Shown here: one piece after another, positions 12,886 to 22,921 of the stretch
Position numbering within the stretch: the stretch's first letter is position 1
How the letters are laid out: every line of letters starts with the position of its first letter
Assembly (NCBI GenBank): GCA_003667245.1
Contig: RCNN01000015.1
Coordinates: forward strand, 62,001 to 126,000
Source: Heterostelium multicystogenum
Taxonomy: Eukaryota; Evosea; Eumycetozoa; Acytosteliales; Acytosteliaceae
Length of the DNA stretch: 64,000 bases
Direction of reading: 5' to 3'
Notes under the pieces: generated by a model
The model's input: only the letters and a program-made list of their open reading frames with translations
Databases searched by the model: none
Told to the model about the DNA's origin: nothing
Translations under genes and position numbers: made by a program

Positions 12886-13213
12886 TATTATTTGTTTTTT
12901 TTTTTTGGTAAGTTATACGATATCTATCTATAGAATATATATATACAACTATTTAAACTATCTAAATAAAATCAAAAAAAACAACTAATATTAATATGTT
13001 TAACTATTGTGATTAAATATAATCAATTTCACACCCCACATTAAGACCACACAACGACGGCGACGACGAACAAAAACAAACTTACATTACACAAATAATA
13101 ATCAGGTCTTTAAAATTTATAATCAATTATTTATTTGAATCCAAAAAATAAGGTAATAATAAAAATGAGATCAAATCGATCGATTAATTTTGATAATAAT
13201 GGGGTTTGCTTTT
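12886..13213. other. Spacer between two minus-strand genes
   Basis: Contains a T-rich tract (12895-12907), A/T runs and a short GC patch (ACGACGGCGACGACGAAC, about 13053). It is upstream of the membrane-protein gene and downstream of the next gene. Nothing coding seen. Confidence 0.5.
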
Positions 13214-13912
13214 TTAAAAACATCTATTAAAGCTCAGCTTTGGAGTGATCAGTGGTGTTTTTTTTGAGAGTTTTCTTTTGTTTTGGTTTTTGACAACTTT
13301 GGATTTGGCTTTGGCAGTGGCAGCTTTCCTCTTGGTATTCGATTTCATCTCGCAGAGTTTGGCTGTACTGACATTGCACATCGAGGCAATAAATTGGTCC
13401 TGGTAGGCAGAGTGACAGTCAAAGAGTTCTTCAGAGTGCCACTTCAAGGAGATAGGAGACGATTGTCTTCTTTTCTTTCTACCCGAAACAATGTCTTTCT
13501 CTCTGCACATTTGCTCAATTTCTTTGGTCTTTTTATTTCTATAAAACAATTTGGTTTCCAAGCAGGCCAATGTAATTTTATCTAATACAGCTTTTGCATA
13601 GTTATAGCCATCCTTCTCCTTTATTTTTACAACCGATTAGATATGATGTCTGTCAACTTGGTTTATCTTGGTACCTACATATATGAGATCACCAGTTTCC
13701 AAGAGTATAGATATTTTTAGGTGCTCAAAGAATTCATTGCAAGAATCGATACTGTTTTGGTATAATACCTCAGTTTTCTTGACGAAATCTCTATATTCTT
13801 GCTGGTTGTTTCCCACACATTTCGAGGTGCTGCTAATATTTAGACTCTGTTCTTTCATAAATTCACCTAGATCGTAACTCAATAGAGATTGGTATTTAAG
13901 ATTGAATTCCAT
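13214..13912 (-). CDS. Lys-rich protein of unknown function, probably two exons
   Basis: The frame runs from 13912 (MEFNLKYQSLLSYDLGEFMK) to a TAA at 13637 and resumes in the same frame to 13214. A 60-base intron from GTAGGT (after D-L-I-Y) to AAATAAAG (before E-K-D-G-Y) removes the stop and keeps the frame, giving about 210 residues. The N-terminal half is helical (EYRDFVKKTEVLYQNSIDSC...). The C-terminal 60 residues are very basic (SNTKRKAATAKAKSKVVKNQ), as in nuclear or nucleolar proteins. The protein family was not recognised. The alternative is a premature stop in a longer frame. Nuclear location is inferred only from composition. Confidence 0.55.
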
Positions 13913-14384
13913 ATTTGGTTGGTTGAATTGTTTAACAATTATTACAACTTATTCTTTTTATTATGTTATTTGTTAGTTATTTATAATGATAAGGTTGATG
14001 ATTTAAACCACAAGTTGGCATCGTTTGTGTTCATCTTGATTTGTTTGTCTGTGGTCAATCATTGATTGACTGCTTCAATTTAGGAAAGGAACCATTTGTC
14101 AATCAAATTTAACCCCACTGATTGACAAAATGAGGTACTCATTCATAAAATTTAAAACAAAAAAGGATATCTTGTTCAAATATTTTTTTAATATACAAGA
14201 ATACACTAGCAATTCTAATGTCGAGAGCACCTTGCGATGATTCCAGAGCGGCATGCAGTTATAGGAGTATAGTCATTGTTGATAGTGACCAACTTCATTT
14301 CCAACTGATGGCTGCAAAGTTGAGTTAGCTAATAGCTTAGCTAATGCCCATACAAAGAATAGTTAAACAGTTGATATTTAAGTT
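13913..14384. other. Spacer between two minus-strand genes
   Basis: No complete gene seen. The part at 14205-14340 is less A/T-rich than normal spacer and on the minus strand can be read as short open pieces (for example MPLWNHRKVLSTLELL). It might be a further exon or the 3' end of the acidic-protein gene, but no splice pattern could be fixed. Confidence 0.35.
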
Positions 14385-14934
14385 CTAGGATGACAACATT
14401 CGTAGTTCCATAAGGTACTTTGCTTTAGTAGAAGATATCCTCTGTGAGACTGCTACTCTATTGACAATGTCAGGTCTAATGTTGAATAGATTGATTTGGT
14501 CGATATAGTCTTGATCTCTGTTGGTAGGTACTTTCTTTAGGTCGACCTTAGTCGACTCACTAACTATATGATTCGAAAAAATATACATTGTCCATATTGC
14601 CCTCGTCATCATCCAGTTCATTCTCTTCTTCATCGTCATCGTCGTCTTCATCCATGAGATGTTCATCATCTTCATCCTCCTCCAAATGGGGCATTTCATG
14701 TTCTTCTCCTTCACTGTTGGTTGATATTTGAGCACCTTCCTCATTGTCGGCCTCAAAGTTGAAATGATCCGACATGGCATCGTCCTCAGCTTCATATTCA
14801 TCTTCATCCTCTAGCTCACTCCTTGCATCTTCATATCCGTCATCGAACTCCTCAGCAGAATGACCACTATTCTCTTCATTGGCAGCACTACTGCTGCTAC
14901 TGCTGTTGATACTACGACTGCGATCTATATTCAT
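14385..14934 (-). CDS. Highly acidic protein with a short conserved-looking tail
   Basis: Starts at 14934 (MNIDRSRSINSSSSSSAANE). About 95 of the first 115 residues are a Glu/Asp-rich region with Ser (for example DGYEDARSELEDEDEYEAED). The frame closes just after NMDNVYFFESYS, but one T less or more in the T6 run at 14579 carries it into the frame SNHIVSESTKVDLKKVPTNR, ending at 14385 with AKYLMELRMLSS. That last 60 residues has balanced composition and looks like a real folded or binding segment. The joined protein is about 180 residues. The family was not recognised; a chaperone-like or chromatin role would be only a guess from acidity. Confidence 0.5.
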
Positions 14935-17900
14935 CTTATTTGTAATGTTGCATATGAATATGCACCTTTAATGTCTGTTTAAAAATCTGCTAATCTAATG
15001 CAAATTCACACCAAGACACACTTCATTACACATTCAACCAAACACCAGTTTCTACAATTTTGGTATAATTTTAAAAATTAATGTATGCAATAGATCTTGG
15101 TTTTTTTCAAAAAATACAAACTTGTGTGTGTTTTTTTACTTTGAAACTACAATAAGGTCAATATATAAATTTTGGAATTAATTATTTTTACCTTTTAAAG
15201 CAAAAGAATTGATAAAAAAATATATTATAAATATTAAATTAAGTTACATTACTACAATTTTTTTAAAAAAAAGAATCAATTTGAAAGAAAAGAATTAAGA
15301 GCTAAGGGTTAAAGTTTGTCACAACTTATTGGTAGATCTTGTTTGGACAATATGAAAAACTCAAAAAAAATTAATTAAACTACAGATCAATTTTTGACTT
15401 AATTTGGCAAAGTTGTCATCCCACCATATTATTGACTTATTGGATTACCACAGAGTCTTGTCCAATGATACTACTTCATGGGTTATTTCTACAGTTATAT
15501 TTTTTCTAAATTAAATGCACCACTCCACTCTTCTTAACTTAATTTAATTTTACAAATCCAAGTTATTAAAATTAATAGAGACATAGAGAGAAAAAAGAAA
15601 TAGAGATAGATAAATAAGATTTGTTTATTATATATAGTTATTTATTTATTTATTTATAGTAGTAGATAAAGATATTTAATAAGGAAAATAGAGATAGATA
15701 TTGGATATTCATTAACAAGATTTATTGTATATATATGTAAAAAACAAATTAAAAATTAAATATTTGTATTTTCAAAAGGTAATTTATTTAATTCAATTTA
15801 TATCTCATTTCTATAAAGTAGTAATAATCACCAAACTTGTTACTACATTAAGTTGTCCATTGTTGAATGTCTATGAAGTAGTTGTTTTCACCCACCTTTA
15901 TAATTATTTCCATTTCTTTAACTATTTTGTATTTGTTTTCAAAAAAGGTAAAAAGGAAAAGAATTCTAATGTAAAAGTAAGGAAAAGATGGGAGTGCTGC
16001 TTTATCTCAAAACAAGTAGCTTATATATTGGTTTAATCTTTGTTATCTCTACTACTAGTGTGTTTGCTATTACATTTTTCAAAATAGATGTTGTTTATTA
16101 TTTAAAAGGCAGATGTGATGCTGTGGTTCAACATGTTAGCTGTTTTTGACTCATAGTTGGGATGTGTAACTAATCACAAGGTGTTGATACAATAACAAAC
16201 ATCATCGAGTTTTGGATGAGCTTATCAACCTTTATTCATCTATCTTTTTAAAGAAATCACTTTAGTAATGTTCGCATTTCTTACTTGGAAGTATACTTTA
16301 AGAGGGGGAGAAAACCAACCAACCACATTTATATTGTGTATAAAAATAAAACCAATCTCTTCGCATACCCACTTACCCAATACAATTTAATCTGCTTTAA
16401 AAAGATAAAAAACAAACACAAACACGAACCTAAACACACACACACAAACATCTTAAGGAGCAATATATTTCTAACTGTATCAATGTTTAATAGTGAACAC
16501 CAACCACACACACCAAAACAAATGTTCATTTCAAAGCACTAAGAATAATAGTAATACAATGTTATTTTAAAACATACATTTCATTCATTCGATTCTTAAA
16601 ATACCATCATCATCATCATTTTACATTTATTTAATTGTATTACATATTATTATTTGTATTTAAATAAACAGCAATAGTATAGGTGGTGGTTGTTCAGTTG
16701 TGTATTTGACAATCCAAATTTAATTTATAACAAATAGTAATAATAGTTTTATACATACATACATATATATATCTTATAAGTATATTAATACACACATACA
16801 TATATATAACAACTTAAAAATATAAACACTTTATATTTAATTTGTTGTTGTAAATTCCTTTTTTATTTTTATTCTATTTTTATATTTATATATTTGTACA
16901 TACAAAGAGCACCCACATATATTTATATATATGTAAATATTATTATTATTATTATTACTTTTAAACATACACATTGAAGAATATACTTAATTAATTATAC
17001 ATTAGTTCAGGGGGCTGTAAAGTAAACTTAGGTCCTATTATTTAATTCCTTTATAAAAGCAATTACCTGTACATACATATTCCACTTTTAAATGTATGTA
17101 TTGTAACTTTTAAAATTGAGATATACAAATTGACCATAATTCACGTGTTGCTCTTCATACACTTGAAATTATAATTCCAAATATTTGTTGACTTTAATTC
17201 ATTCGTAACAGTTAATATTTCATTCCAACTCTATTTTAAAAACATTTTCTAACTATCAATTCGAATCATAGATTAACTTTGAAGTTATAGAGAATTGCCA
17301 ATCTTTACTATCATTCAACTTAGTAATTAGTTTCAGTGTAAATACAAATATTCCTATTATCATTTATCAAAGGTAAATGGAATTAGATCTCACATTGTAC
17401 CAAACATCCAAAATTAGGTGATAATACCAATCGAAATTATTAGATGTCCGATTGATTGTGATATTTCATAATCAACAATATTATTTACCTATTGGATATA
17501 AACAGTAAATTTTATTAATTGTTTTAAAATGTTCACATTCAAAATAATCCATTCCTGCACCAAACACTGCAACAGCACTTCTTTCTATATAAGCACAATC
17601 TATTCATCACCAACTTCTTCAATTGCATACGATACCAATTAGTATTATAAGATTCTGGTAGTAGTTATTCATCCATCCATCTATCTTTTCTTTTAACAAA
17701 CAATGTGGTTGTGTCGAACATAATATTGCAATACCACCAAATGTTACCTCTAAAATCCTGCTGTACAATAGATAGATAGTTGATAGATAGATATTCATAT
17801 TCAACACCAAATAAACACACAAACACTAAAATCATTCATAACTACTACTAATGACCAACAGCGCTGGAATAAAAATCAAACCAAACAACTACAACTACTA

Positions 17901-18881
17901 AAGTCAAACCTAAATTTTCCAACACATTAATTTATTAATCACCCACCTTGCAACCCACACTCATCCAGCAGTCACACACACTCTCTTTCCATGCAAATAA
18001 AAATCCAAACTTTACCTATATTCCAAACATATAGATATTGTATGGAATTAACAAATACAAATTATAAGTAACACAGGTACACTTCCACAATTGAAAACTA
18101 ATACTCCAGCAAACAACCACCACCACACCAACAATAACAACAATAATACTACCCCTACCTACCAACCCCATTTCCTTTCTTCTTCTATAATCTTAACTCC
18201 CAACTTAAAATTATAGTTAGTAATACATTGCAATCAACGCGACCAAACCAAACTCCTCTTCTCATTCATATTTATCATTAATTAAAAATATTGTTATTGT
18301 TCAGCATAATAGTAGAATAGTAGTAGTTTATTGCTGTAGTTGTTTGTTTAATAATTGTATTTAGTTGGTTAATTATTGGTTTTCAGATTGTTTGGATAAT
18401 AGTTTGCTTCCAATTTTAATTTGTTTATTGATATTCAGATTATCTATTGTTTTGTCATAGTTCTATTTTAAACAAGCTTTAATTATTGTTGTTATTTTGG
18501 TATTTTCAAATATATCTATTCCTACTTTATAGTTTTATTCCTCAATTCACTTTGGTAATTCTTTTCTACTTTATTGTTATACATATTGTTGCTACATTGA
18601 ATTTTATCGCATCACATTACATTACCACTTCATTAAACAAACAAATTCCCTCTACCAGTAATTTTTTCAATTATTGTTAAGCACTTGTTGTAAATTAGTA
18701 TTTCACACTCAACATAAACTTTTGTTGGAACAAAGAGACAAACAACTTTTGCTGGTTAATATTAACATTTTTAACTTTTCATTGTATATTTATTTATTTA
18801 GGATAATGTTTTTTTAGGAAATCTAGATTTTTAGTTAATTATATATTTATAACATTTTTAAAAGTTACTTAAAAGACAACA
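14935..18881. other. 3.9-kb non-coding region
   Basis: No exon could be supported on either strand. The DNA is A/T-rich with TA-dinucleotide tracts (16740-16810), CA-rich tracts (16430-16450, 16500-16515, 17970-17985) and C/A-rich patches at 18100-18180. Open frames here translate to hydrophobic, low-complexity chains typical of A/T-rich random DNA. It separates the divergent acidic-protein gene (minus) from the F-box gene (plus), so it probably carries both promoters and long leaders. CACACACC-type motifs near 16500 resemble developmental G-box elements, but that is a weak match. Confidence 0.5.
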
Positions 18882-20494
18882 ATGAGTAATCCATCACTTA
18901 AAAGAGGAACACCTGTGGTGGACTCGCACAGACCTTTCAATAGCAACTATAAACATATACCGCAGCAATCACAAGAGTTTGCACAGTCCGCTCCAGTAAC
19001 ACCTAAATTTCATTACTCCAAAGAATCAGTCAGTAATTTCAAAACTCAATCACCATCGATTTCCAGTAGTAGTAATACAATAACTATTACTTCACCACAT
19101 AGCAACACAAACAATAATAATGATAATATATAGAAAAGTAAACACTACGAATAGTTTATACAAGAATACACATTCAGAGAGTGAACCAGCTTCATTTGCG
19201 ATGACACCCAGAGCCAACTACCAATCGACACCAAACATGAATTATTCCCCAATGGATATTTCATACTCGCCATTTAATTTAAGTACTCAGACTCCAATGG
19301 TCACTTCTCCAATCGAACCTCCTTTATCCAGCAGGCATTTCGAGGATCTTATGAGTCAATTCCCCAGAGGAAATATTAATTTCTATCCTTTCCTTTTTAA
19401 CGACATCCGACCTCTACAATTGTTTATTTGTGTCAAAGACCTGGAGAAGACTATGTGAAGATGAATATATTTTTAAGAGTATATGCCAATATAATTATCC
19501 ATGTTTACAAAGATATATAAAGCCACCTTTTGAACAATCTTGGAAGAGATATTATCGCTTAAGAAAAGTAAGTACATAGTTCTCAAATAATTATATGTTA
19601 CCTTTGTTAACAATTATTATTATTTAGGGATCATTTTTAGTTTTAGGAGGACCAGTTGCACAATCTTCATGTATGGACGATATTTGTTCAAAACTAAGAT
19701 CAGTTGGAATTAAACGTATCGAACATTTCTACACACAAAAGAGAATTCCAACCTTGGAGGAGCTTCAAAAGTATGCAGGAGTATTAGTGTATAGTTATAA
19801 TTCATCAGCTTTCATGTGTGGACAAGCAATGGGTGATGTGCTCGCAGACTATGTTGATAATGGTGGAGGTGTTGTCGTCACTGTCTTCACCAACTGTAAT
19901 AATCTTCGTAATGGTTTCCTCAAAGGAAGATTCCTTGAACAGAACTATCATCCCATCACTCCTTCAAGACAGCACGATACTAATGGAAAGAAGCCTCTCA
20001 CTCTTGGAAAAGTACATCTGCCGGAGCACCCAATTATGAACGATGTCAAATCACTTGACGGTGGTAGATCATCTTTCTACTGTCCAGGTGCTCTCAATCC
20101 AGAAGCAACTCTTGTTGCAGAGTGGTCAAACAACTCTCCATTGATTGCAGAGCTCAATAAAGGAAAAGGAAAGATCGTAGCACTCAACTTTTTCCCACCA
20201 AGCAGTGATACTGGAGATGCTAGATTCTGGTCTTCTGCTACAGATGGCTCCATCCTAATGGGTAATGCACTGGCATATGTTGGCAAAAGTGCAGTCCTAA
20301 AAAAGTATAAACAAAGTCTAATTGAGGGTGCCACATTCTACAATGCACAGAAAGATGGTGAAGGAGCAAGCAATGGATTACATGACAAAGATATGTATGG
20401 TCACAAGAGAAGTCCCAAAGAAAAGAAGCACAAATTCCTTGGAAAGTTTGTCTTTAAATTGAAGGTTTTAGTAGGTAGTTCGGGGAGATTATAA
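18882..20494 (+). CDS. F-box protein with a C-terminal glutamine-amidotransferase-like domain
   Basis: Starts MSNPSLKRGTPVVDSHRPF. A disordered Ser/Pro/Asn leader of about 150 residues leads to an F-box read as FPEEILISILSF ... TWRRLCEDEYIFKSICQYNY, which needs frame changes at the CCCC near 19360 and again near 19440. After an intron (about 19568-19628) comes a 270-residue domain in one clean frame. It starts GSFLVLGGPVAQSSCMDDIC and has a Rossmann-like layout: LEELQKYAGVLVYSYNSSAF, DVLADYVDNGGGVVVTVFTN, FYCPGALNPEATLVAEW and GKGKIVALNFFPP. This resembles class-I glutamine amidotransferase/ThuA-like folds. It may be a ubiquitin-ligase substrate adaptor with a sensor-like domain; that function is inferred. 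The tail is Lys-rich. Confidence 0.65.
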
Positions 20495-21099
20495 ATAGTT
20501 AATTATATATCCAGTATTTATTATCTTTATACAATATAATTTATTATCATCCATTTATTTAAATACAAACAATATAATAAACCTGATCTGCACCCTTCTA
20601 ATATATTATATAGATTAAACACAATAACTGTACCTCTATTTTGAAAAACTATAAAACACTATAATTTACCTTCTTCTTTTAATTTATGCTATTATTTATT
20701 TTATATATAGAATGATAAAATATTTAGATATGATAATTTTTTTAATGTTCATTATATGGGATACCAAAACCAATATAGATAGACAAGACTCTCTTTTCAT
20801 TCTCTTTAGTTCAAATTTCTATTGTATCAACCGTCTCTCCTTGATTATTTGTCATAATTGCTATAATAATAAAATAAATCTGTATTCAAAATGATTTATC
20901 TATAATGATTAAATTATTCATCCAAGAAATGATCACAGAGAATGAAAAATCATTTTGAACTTCAAAAAAAGAAATGGAAATTAATTAAATGCAAAGTAAG
21001 TATCATCAATGATTCATCTGTTTAACACACACCACAATCACATTATCATTCATATTATGAAAATATCATTTTGATTATACCAGTTATTATTATAATATC
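20495..21099. other. Spacer
   Basis: A/T-rich DNA between two plus-strand genes. A 60-codon open frame near 20712 has random A/T-rich composition. Nothing else recognised. Confidence 0.5.
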
Positions 21100-22206
21100 A
21101 TGACAGATAAAATAAAAGTATTGGTAACTGGAAGTAGTGGATTGCTTGGAAGAGCTTTCATGAGAACATTCCTCTCAAACAGCGATAGATTTAGTGTATT
21201 GGGTTTGGCATATTCGAGATATGAAAAGTACAAAAATCAATTCCCTTTGGAGCATGTAGATATCAACGACCATGCTAAGCTAACAGCCACAATCAACAAC
21301 TTCCGACCAGATGTAATCATTCATTCCGCTGCAGAGAGAAGACCTGATGTTTTGTGAAAATGATAAAGACAGAGTCATTCGGTTGAATGTAAAGTAAGTT
21401 GATTTATACATTGTGCATAGACAATATAATAATGAATACTAACTTGGTACAAACAGGTCAACTGAATTTATTTGTGAACTTGCAAAGAATGTTGGTGCCT
21501 ATGTCGTATTAATATCATCAGATTATGTATTTGATGGAGAGAACCCACCATACAAGACTGACGCTCAAACTCGTCCTCTGTCTTTCTATGGCGAAACAAA
21601 GAGAGCATCAGAGGTTGTTTGTTTAAAGGATTCAAGAAATGTATGTACAACCTTTAAGATCAAACTCCGTCTAGATATTAATACATGTTTGATAGATCAT
21701 TCTCAGAGTACCTGTTTTGTATGGACAAGTTGAGACATTATCAGAAAGTGCAGTTATGGTGGTCGCTGAACAATTACTCAAGAATCCTGAGGTTGAAATT
21801 GACAATTGGCAAGTAGGTATTGATTATTCAGCGATTTAATGATTTCTCTTTATTGACCAGATTATTATTTTTAATTAGTTGAGATATCCAACCGTGGTTG
21901 ATGATGTAGCTAAATGTACAATGATGTTGATTAGCAAAAAGAAGGAAATTGGCGATGTGGTATCAGGAATCTATCATTTCACTGACAAACAAAGACTAAC
22001 TAAATATGAAATGGCTGTAATAATGGCAAAGGTTTTGGGTATCGATCATCAACGAATTAAAACCAGGAAACAGTAAGCCTTCAGGTGCTCCGAGACCATA
22101 TAATGCTGAGCTCGAAACAACGACTACCGCCCAAGTCATTGGAGCTCTCCCAACTACTAGCTTTGAATCAGCAATCACCTCAATCTTGAAAGAAGTAAAT
22201 AAGTAA
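21100..22206 (+). CDS. MAT2B-like NAD(P)-dependent reductase (methionine adenosyltransferase beta subunit type)
   Basis: Extended short-chain dehydrogenase/RmlD-type protein, closest to MAT2B, the regulatory subunit of methionine adenosyltransferase. Exons: 21100-21393, 21457-21640, 21696-21812 and 21879-22206. The Rossmann motif VLVTGSSGLLGRAF is at the N-terminus, followed by RPDVIIHSAAERRPDV, the active-site region VLISSDYVFDGENPPY and YGETKRASE (Y-x-x-x-K), then ILRVPVLYGQVETLSESAV and RYPTVVDDVAKC. The SAAERRPD and SSDYVFDG blocks are typical of MAT2B. Two homopolymer indels, T4 near 21352 and A4 near 22057, must be corrected; after the second the tail reads KPSGAPRPYNAELE. The neighbouring genes are not methionine-related. 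Confidence 0.85.
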
Positions 22207-22249
22207 TAAAATTGTTGTATTATACTTTGTACAATTATCTTTAAAGTTC

Positions 22250-22437
22250 TCATCCGTCTTTAAACCTCATGATGATTTTACAACATTGTTCGAGCATGTA
22301 GGCTAACCGGTTAGTCATGTCATCTAATTGATTTTGCAAAGAAGATACATTTGCATATCCACCTTTAATTTGGGTGACATTGTAGTAGAAAAAAAGTATT
22401 CATTGTAAATGTGACTCATAGTTTTAATGGTGTCCAT
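22250..22437 (-). CDS. Small coiled-coil protein candidate
   Basis: Minus-strand frame starting ATGGACACC at 22437 (MDTIKTMSHIYNEYFF). After adding one base to the T7 run near 22390-22396 it continues YNVTQIKGGYANVSSLQNQL and DDMTNRLAYMLEQCCKIIMR, ending at TGA (22252-22250). The result is about 62 residues with a heptad-like helix, the size of small subunits of tethering or mediator-type complexes, though no family was recognised. Composition is much less A/T-driven than random frames here. Its ATG shares the CATG palindrome with the ATG of the plus-strand frame that follows, so at least one of the two probably starts elsewhere, for example at the second Met. Confidence 0.35.
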
Positions 22438-22736
22438 GTCTTTGAAAGATGTAAATCTTATGGACGGTATTCAGTCTTGGCGGAACTGGAATGGATCTAT
22501 CAATTTGAAAAACAATAGAAATGATTGGGCAATGAATTACCAAGGATGTCGAGAGAGTCAAGAGCGATATTCATCAAGGAACATTCGTTCGAGATAAACG
22601 TTGGATACAAGTCCTCACCTCAATTAAAGAGGGAATGTTTGGATTAGTTCACCACTTCCAGCCAATCATTGACTCCATCTCTGGTGGCTATTACCATGAT
22701 ATCCTCAGCTACCATTTCCCATCATATCTTGAGTAA
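22436..22736 (+). CDS. Small protein of unknown function, one frame change
   Basis: Reads MSLKDVNLMDGIQSWRNWNG then NNRNDWAMNYQGC, and after a one-base shift near 22555 continues RERVKSDIHQGTFVRDKRWI, QVLTSIKEGMFGLVHHFQPI and SGGYYHDILSYHFPSYLE to a TAA at 22734. That gives about 99 residues of balanced composition, unlike random frames in this DNA. The total length of 301 bases fits exactly one inserted base. No domain was recognised. It could be a complete small gene, or the last exon of a gene or gene remnant whose 5' part is lost. Confidence 0.4.
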
Positions 22737-22921
22737 CAACAACAAATTGATTTAGGCGCCTAGATTTTTAACACTTGAGTTTTTTGTCATATCTAACAAA
22801 ACATCTAAATTTTTTATTTTTGTTCAACCACAAGTTCAGGGAATATAAATATCATAAACTAACTCCTCTTTTAATAAATCAACACAAAAACTAGATTGTA
22901 TTTCAAACATTCAATCTAAAA

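Noticed and set aside
15725..16542. Two open frames of 85-103 codons in the long spacer
   Set aside because: Their translations are hydrophobic, A/T-driven and low in Gly/Ala/Asp, with no motif; typical of random frames in this DNA.
18486..18680. 64-codon hydrophobic open frame upstream of the F-box gene
   Set aside because: Phe/Tyr/Ile-rich random composition in T-rich leader DNA.
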